From Chromera velia (Eukaryota; Sar; Chromeraceae): 10,286 bases of DNA. How positions within the stretch are numbered: the stretch's first letter is position 1; the number at the start of each line of letters is the position of its first letter. This document shows, piece after piece, positions 8,875 to 10,286 of the stretch. The translations under genes and the position numbers were made by a program. The notes beneath the pieces were generated by a model. That model made no database searches. It saw only the letters and a program-made list of their open reading frames with translations, and was not told the DNA's origin. The stretch covers positions 1-10,286 of the forward strand of contig JAHBMJ010003529.1 in NCBI GenBank assembly GCA_018398765.1, given 5' to 3'.

Positions 8875-9833
8875 TGTGTGTGTCTGTGTGTGTGCTTGTC
8901 TTTGGAGCACAGGTGGTCTCTCTGCGAGTAGAACGGCCCCATTTTTTTTGCATTTTCTTTTACGGCGACAGAGATATAGAAACAGAGAAAACCGAATGGC
9001 AGCTTGGGGGGTGGTGGGAAGCGGATAATCGATTCCTTTATTTTTCGGGGCACAGGGGCAAGAGTATTGGAGTTTTGGCATCCATTTTATTTTTCACAGA
9101 AGCAAAAATCTCAGCTTTTATCCGTTCAAAATAAAATAAAAGAAAAGAAAAGCATCCTTTCCAGAAAACACGCCGACAAATTGATGTCTGTCCTTCAAGC
9201 GAGGGGGTGTGGCAGAGCGACGGGCGAAGAGGGAATACAGAGAGAGAGTGATTGGTGGAATGGCGGATAAATCGGTGGATAGGGGAGCGCAGGCCGAAAG
9301 GGATTGCAATAGACTCATTCGGATGATCAGACACAGAAACGCTAGAGGATTTAGATCGGTCACCTCGCACCCGATACTGATTCGTGTTGGTTTTATTCCA
9401 TTCCCTTGTTCTTTTTTTCGTTGCAGCGTTCTCTTTTGTCTTCCTTTCGTCTCGGCCGGTTGCGCATTCATTCGATAGATGGGGAGCAAAACAGCAATAC
9501 CTTCCTGCCCTTCCGCTGTACGTCCTGATTTCTTGTCTTCACAAACCTTGTTCGCGTGAAGAAAATGCGCGTACAGACTTTCTCTTTTACGAAAGCCGCA
9601 AAATTTCTTCCTCGAAAGCCGAAGAAAATGACAGCAAGGATTTCTTCCTAGATTTCTTCCCAAAATCACTACGTGCATCTTCTTGTATTAACAGCAATAA
9701 CATTCATTGCCGCCACTCTCTGATACATAGATAGATGACTGGGACGTGCACCGATATGCAGGCGGGCGGACCTTCAAAAATGATGGAGCCGTTGTCAGTG
9801 TCCCGAGCAAAAAAGCCAACAGCGAGCACGCCC
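4965..9833 (-). CDS. amt: Ammonium transporter (Amt/Mep/Rh family), 3' part, nine exons, 5' end outside the window
   Basis: Membrane channel-like transporter for ammonium. The exons, in coding order, are 9833-9772, 8759-8697, 7798-7724, 7074-6997, 6589-6345, 6010-5941, 5685-5633, 5356-5298 and 5160-4965. Together they give 901 nt: one carried-over base, then 299 codons and a TAA. Seen: [15 protein letters not shown] (end of TM10 and loop), [18 protein letters not shown] (TM11), then [18 protein letters not shown] and HSAYN. Known: Amt proteins end TM11 with a cytoplasmic tail of the form GLRVxxEExxxGLDxxxHGExAY, which matches closely. Exons 5-9 add a charged tail of about 210 residues with no family match that I recognise. 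All junctions are GT-AG and in phase. The twin-His and pore exons must lie right of 10286. The identity is secure; the tail exons and the stop are less so. Confidence 0.85.
5298..5356 (-). CDS. amt: Transporter exon 8 (predicted tail exon)
   Basis: Reads [19 protein letters not shown] plus a Glu split with exon 9. The acceptor is CAATTTCAG and the donor CGA-GTAAGTATC, one of the best donors in the window. It runs phase 0 to phase 2. Confidence 0.65.
5633..5685 (-). CDS. amt: Transporter exon 7 (predicted tail exon)
   Basis: Reads [17 protein letters not shown] after an Ile split with exon 6. The acceptor is TTTCATGCAG and the donor TGG-GTGAGTG. It runs phase 1 to phase 0, consistent with both sides. 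Confidence 0.6.
5764..5807. repeat. GAAA/GAAG tetranucleotide microsatellite
   Basis: About seven GAAA units followed by four GAAG units, inside the intron between transporter exons 6 and 7. Confidence 0.93.
5880..5907. repeat. ACTC tetranucleotide microsatellite
   Basis: Seven ACTC units in the same intron. On the transcribed (minus) strand they read GAGTGAGT, a row of donor-like GTGAGT words just downstream of the exon 6 donor. Confidence 0.9.
5941..6010 (-). CDS. amt: Transporter exon 6 (predicted tail exon)
   Basis: Reads [20 protein letters not shown] then QSS. It is bounded by TGAGTGCAG and a strong CGA-GTGAGT donor. It runs phase 0 to phase 1, matching both neighbours. No family match beyond continuity of phase and composition. 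Confidence 0.6.
6345..6589 (-). CDS. amt: Transporter exon 5: charged cytoplasmic tail
   Basis: Begins [20 protein letters not shown] after a Gly split with exon 4, and carries [20 protein letters not shown] and HRSSSNVSD, so it is Lys/Glu/Ser-rich and probably disordered. The acceptor GTGTCTGCAG is good. The donor is uncertain: CTG-GTCGGT at 6345, CCG-GTGGAA at 6300 or AAA-GTAATT further on all end in phase 0, so the protein may be 15 or more residues longer. The open frame continues to 6099, where composition looks intronic. Confidence 0.62.
6685..6712. repeat. CAGG tetranucleotide microsatellite
   Basis: Seven CAGG units in the intron between transporter exons 4 and 5. On the coding strand they read as CCTG, part of a pyrimidine-rich region about 90 bp upstream of the exon 5 acceptor. 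Confidence 0.9.
6908..6945 (-). pseudogene. Decayed copy of the 3' end of transporter exon 4
   Basis: This 38-bp block matches 6996-7033 at 35 positions, exactly 88 bp away. On the coding strand it would repeat STGGAV-type sequence of the exon end, but the donor GT is changed to GG and TCAG to TTAG, so it cannot be used as the same splice site. It lies in the following intron next to a 12-bp tandem duplication (6951-6974). Confidence 0.75.
6997..7074 (-). CDS. amt: Transporter exon 4: conserved C-terminal tail motif
   Basis: Reads [17 protein letters not shown] then RRRLSGQS, matching the Amt tail GLDxxxHGExAY when joined to the Gly split with exon 3. The acceptor is CCTTCCTTCTCTGTTCAG and the donor CAG-GTACGT, both strong. 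The 3' end of the exon has a decayed copy in the following intron (6908-6945). Confidence 0.82.
7509..7630. repeat. Perfect 60-bp tandem duplication
   Basis: Two identical 60-bp copies (7509-7568 and 7569-7628) plus two bases of a third. They lie in the intron between transporter exons 3 and 4. On the minus strand one frame reads [18 protein letters not shown] twice, preceded by [11 protein letters not shown] and by a good acceptor-like TCCCTCCGTCTGTCAG at 7687. The phase does not fit exon 3, so I treat it as intronic. Confidence 0.95.
7724..7798 (-). CDS. amt: Transporter exon 3: end of TM11 and start of the tail motif
   Basis: Reads [18 protein letters not shown] then KFHEKE, with GWLRIS matching the Amt GLRVS motif. 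The acceptor is a good pyrimidine stretch (CTCTTTTCGCTCCTCGCATGCAG) and the donor GAGG-GTGGGT. It is 75 bp and phase 1 on both sides. The acceptor region is duplicated about 86 bp upstream. Confidence 0.82.
7770..7895. repeat. Direct repeat of the exon 3 acceptor region
   Basis: 7770-7818 and 7856-7895 share GATCA-GAGCGAAACACG, CCTGCATGCGAGGAGC and flanking bases, with an 8-base deletion in the second copy. On the coding strand each copy carries CTCCTCGCATGCAG, so a second acceptor-like site stands about 80 bp upstream of the real one. Confidence 0.8.
8089..8181. repeat. 31-bp tandem repeat, three copies
   Basis: Units start at 8089, 8120 and 8151 with TTCGTGTCTCTCCAACCCCG or a one-base variant. 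The same TCTCTCCAACCCCG core is carried on as part of the 88-bp units that follow, so the 31-bp unit looks like the ancestral piece. Confidence 0.88.
8161..8456. repeat. 88-bp tandem array with paired palindromes
   Basis: Three complete 88-bp units start at 8161, 8249 and 8337, with a partial fourth from 8425. Each full unit contains two abutting perfect palindromes, TCCCATATGGGA (8207-8218 in unit 1) and ATACAGAATTCTGTAT (8218-8233). The partial fourth unit enters the left arm of the inverted repeat. All three minus frames stay open because 88 is not a multiple of 3. The array lies in the intron between transporter exons 2 and 3. Confidence 0.93.
8457..8600. repeat. Purine-rich low-complexity tract
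   Basis: About 140 bp made almost wholly of A and G (AAAG, GAGA, GAAG words) with scattered C and T. The complementary pyrimidine tract is at about 10097-10240 in the right arm. Confidence 0.85.
8697..8759 (-). CDS. amt: Transporter exon 2: TM11, inside the left inverted-repeat arm
   Basis: Reads [20 protein letters not shown], a clear Amt TM11. The acceptor is CTTGCTTCGTTGCAG and the donor ATCG-GTGGGT. It is 63 bp, phase 1 to phase 1, so skipping it would keep frame but delete half a membrane helix. A base-perfect antisense copy lies at 9950-10012. Confidence 0.85.
8792..8892. repeat. TG dinucleotide microsatellite
   Basis: Nearly continuous TG with GCGTGCGTGCG, GGG and GAG interruptions. 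Those interruptions are identical in the right arm, while the last part from 8873 (TCTG variants) is outside the repeat. Confidence 0.93.
8873..9771. other. Spacer of the inverted repeat, intronic part
   Basis: Intron between transporter exons 1 and 2. It has a poly-T/A-rich part near 8940-9160 and several mixed ORFs on both strands. The best is a plus-strand frame, 9427-9734, that follows an acceptor-like TTCTTTTTTTCGTTGCAG and contains [21 protein letters not shown] do not call it a gene. Confidence 0.5.
9772..9833 (-). CDS. amt: Transporter exon 1 of the window: end of TM10 and following loop
   Basis: Reads [20 protein letters not shown], the Amt GVWGvLAvGlFA region and its extracytoplasmic loop. 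The acceptor is (TG)n-TGCAG, whose TG tract lies inside the right arm of the inverted repeat. The donor is GAAG-GTCCGC, the weakest of the well-supported junctions. It starts with one carried-over base and ends in phase 1, matching the next exon (G + GC gives Gly). Confidence 0.8.
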
Positions 9834-9836
<3 letters not shown>

Positions 9837-9873
<37 letters not shown>

Positions 9874-10286
9874 CCACACACACACACACACACACGCACG
9901 CACGCACACACACACTCACAGAGAGAGACGCTTACTTGCTTCGTTGCAGGCAAATTCCTCCAGCTGGGCATTCAACTCGCCGCTGTGTTGACGATGGCTG
10001 CCTGGACTATCGGTGGGTCGGTCAGTGAGTCAGTGAGTCCGTGAGTAAGTGAGTAAGTGAGTCAGTCAGTCAGTCAGTCAGTCAGTCAGTCAAGCGACCT
10101 TTCTTGATTTCTCTTTCTTCTCCCTCTCTTCCCAGCCGTCTTCCGCTTCTCTTTCTCTCTTCCGCTTTCTCTCTCTCTCTTTCTCGTTCTCTCTTTTTTT
10201 CTTTTCTTCTGTCTCTCTGTTTTTTTTCTCACTTTCTTTGGGCGTGTGGAAGGAAGGAGGAACGGGGTTGGAGAGACGTTTATTTT
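9837..10286 (-). repeat. Right arm of the large inverted repeat, cut by the window end
   Basis: Reverse complement of 8411-8872 with three fewer TGAC units. The match runs to the last base of the window, so the arm is probably longer and may continue into 88-bp units. It lies in the intron upstream of transporter exon 1 of this window. Confidence 0.96.
9950..10012 (+). pseudogene. Antisense copy of the transporter TM11 exon
   Basis: Identical over all 63 bp to the exon at 8759-8697, including both splice sites and flanking intron, but on the plus strand. In the transporter transcript it is antisense and cannot be translated as TM11. It would be spliceable only in a plus-strand RNA. Confidence 0.9.

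Noticed and set aside
8665-9081. His/Thr-rich ORFs over the TG/CA tracts in both arms
   Set aside because: They are dinucleotide-repeat translation products that merely run into the real TM11 exon.

Overview
The window is nuclear DNA of an intron-rich eukaryote. It has GT-AG introns, short exons split at all phases, many micro- and minisatellites and frequent TGCATGC motifs. A protist or alga fits best; a chromerid/alveolate-type genome is my guess, from style only. Nothing looks bacterial, and I found no rRNA, tRNA, CRISPR or recognisable transposon.

The main gene is on the minus strand: the 3' half of an ammonium transporter (Amt/Mep/Rh family). I read nine exons between 9833 and 4965. They encode the end of TM10, a loop, TM11, the conserved Amt cytoplasmic-tail motif and a long charged C-terminal extension. 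All eight splice junctions keep phase, and the four junctions that carry the family-recognisable part are the most secure. The upstream exons lie beyond the right edge of the window.

The most striking structure is a large, nearly perfect inverted repeat: 8411-8872 against 9837-10286, with a 964-bp spacer, and the right arm is cut by the window end. The left arm contains the TM11 exon in sense orientation. The right arm contains an identical antisense copy of that exon, lying in the intron just upstream of the TM10 exon. The TM10 exon sits in the spacer, with its 3' splice site touching the inner end of the right arm. The pre-mRNA should therefore form a long hairpin that buries one exon and loops out another.

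Region by region: 1-60 is a CA microsatellite; about 300-600 is a tetranucleotide pyrimidine tract; 726-1432 is a 20-bp minisatellite. Positions 1486-1958 (minus) hold a two-exon gene for an unrecognised secreted protein of 118 residues. Positions 1959-4038 show no convincing gene and include an AT-rich stretch at about 2700-3060. Positions 4039-4485 (plus) hold a weak spliced ORF with a CAGA/CAAA array and a very good intron. Positions 4965-10286 are the transporter gene with its repeat-laden introns. These contain an 88-bp array with paired palindromes, a 60-bp perfect duplication, a decayed copy of one exon end and a duplicated splice acceptor.
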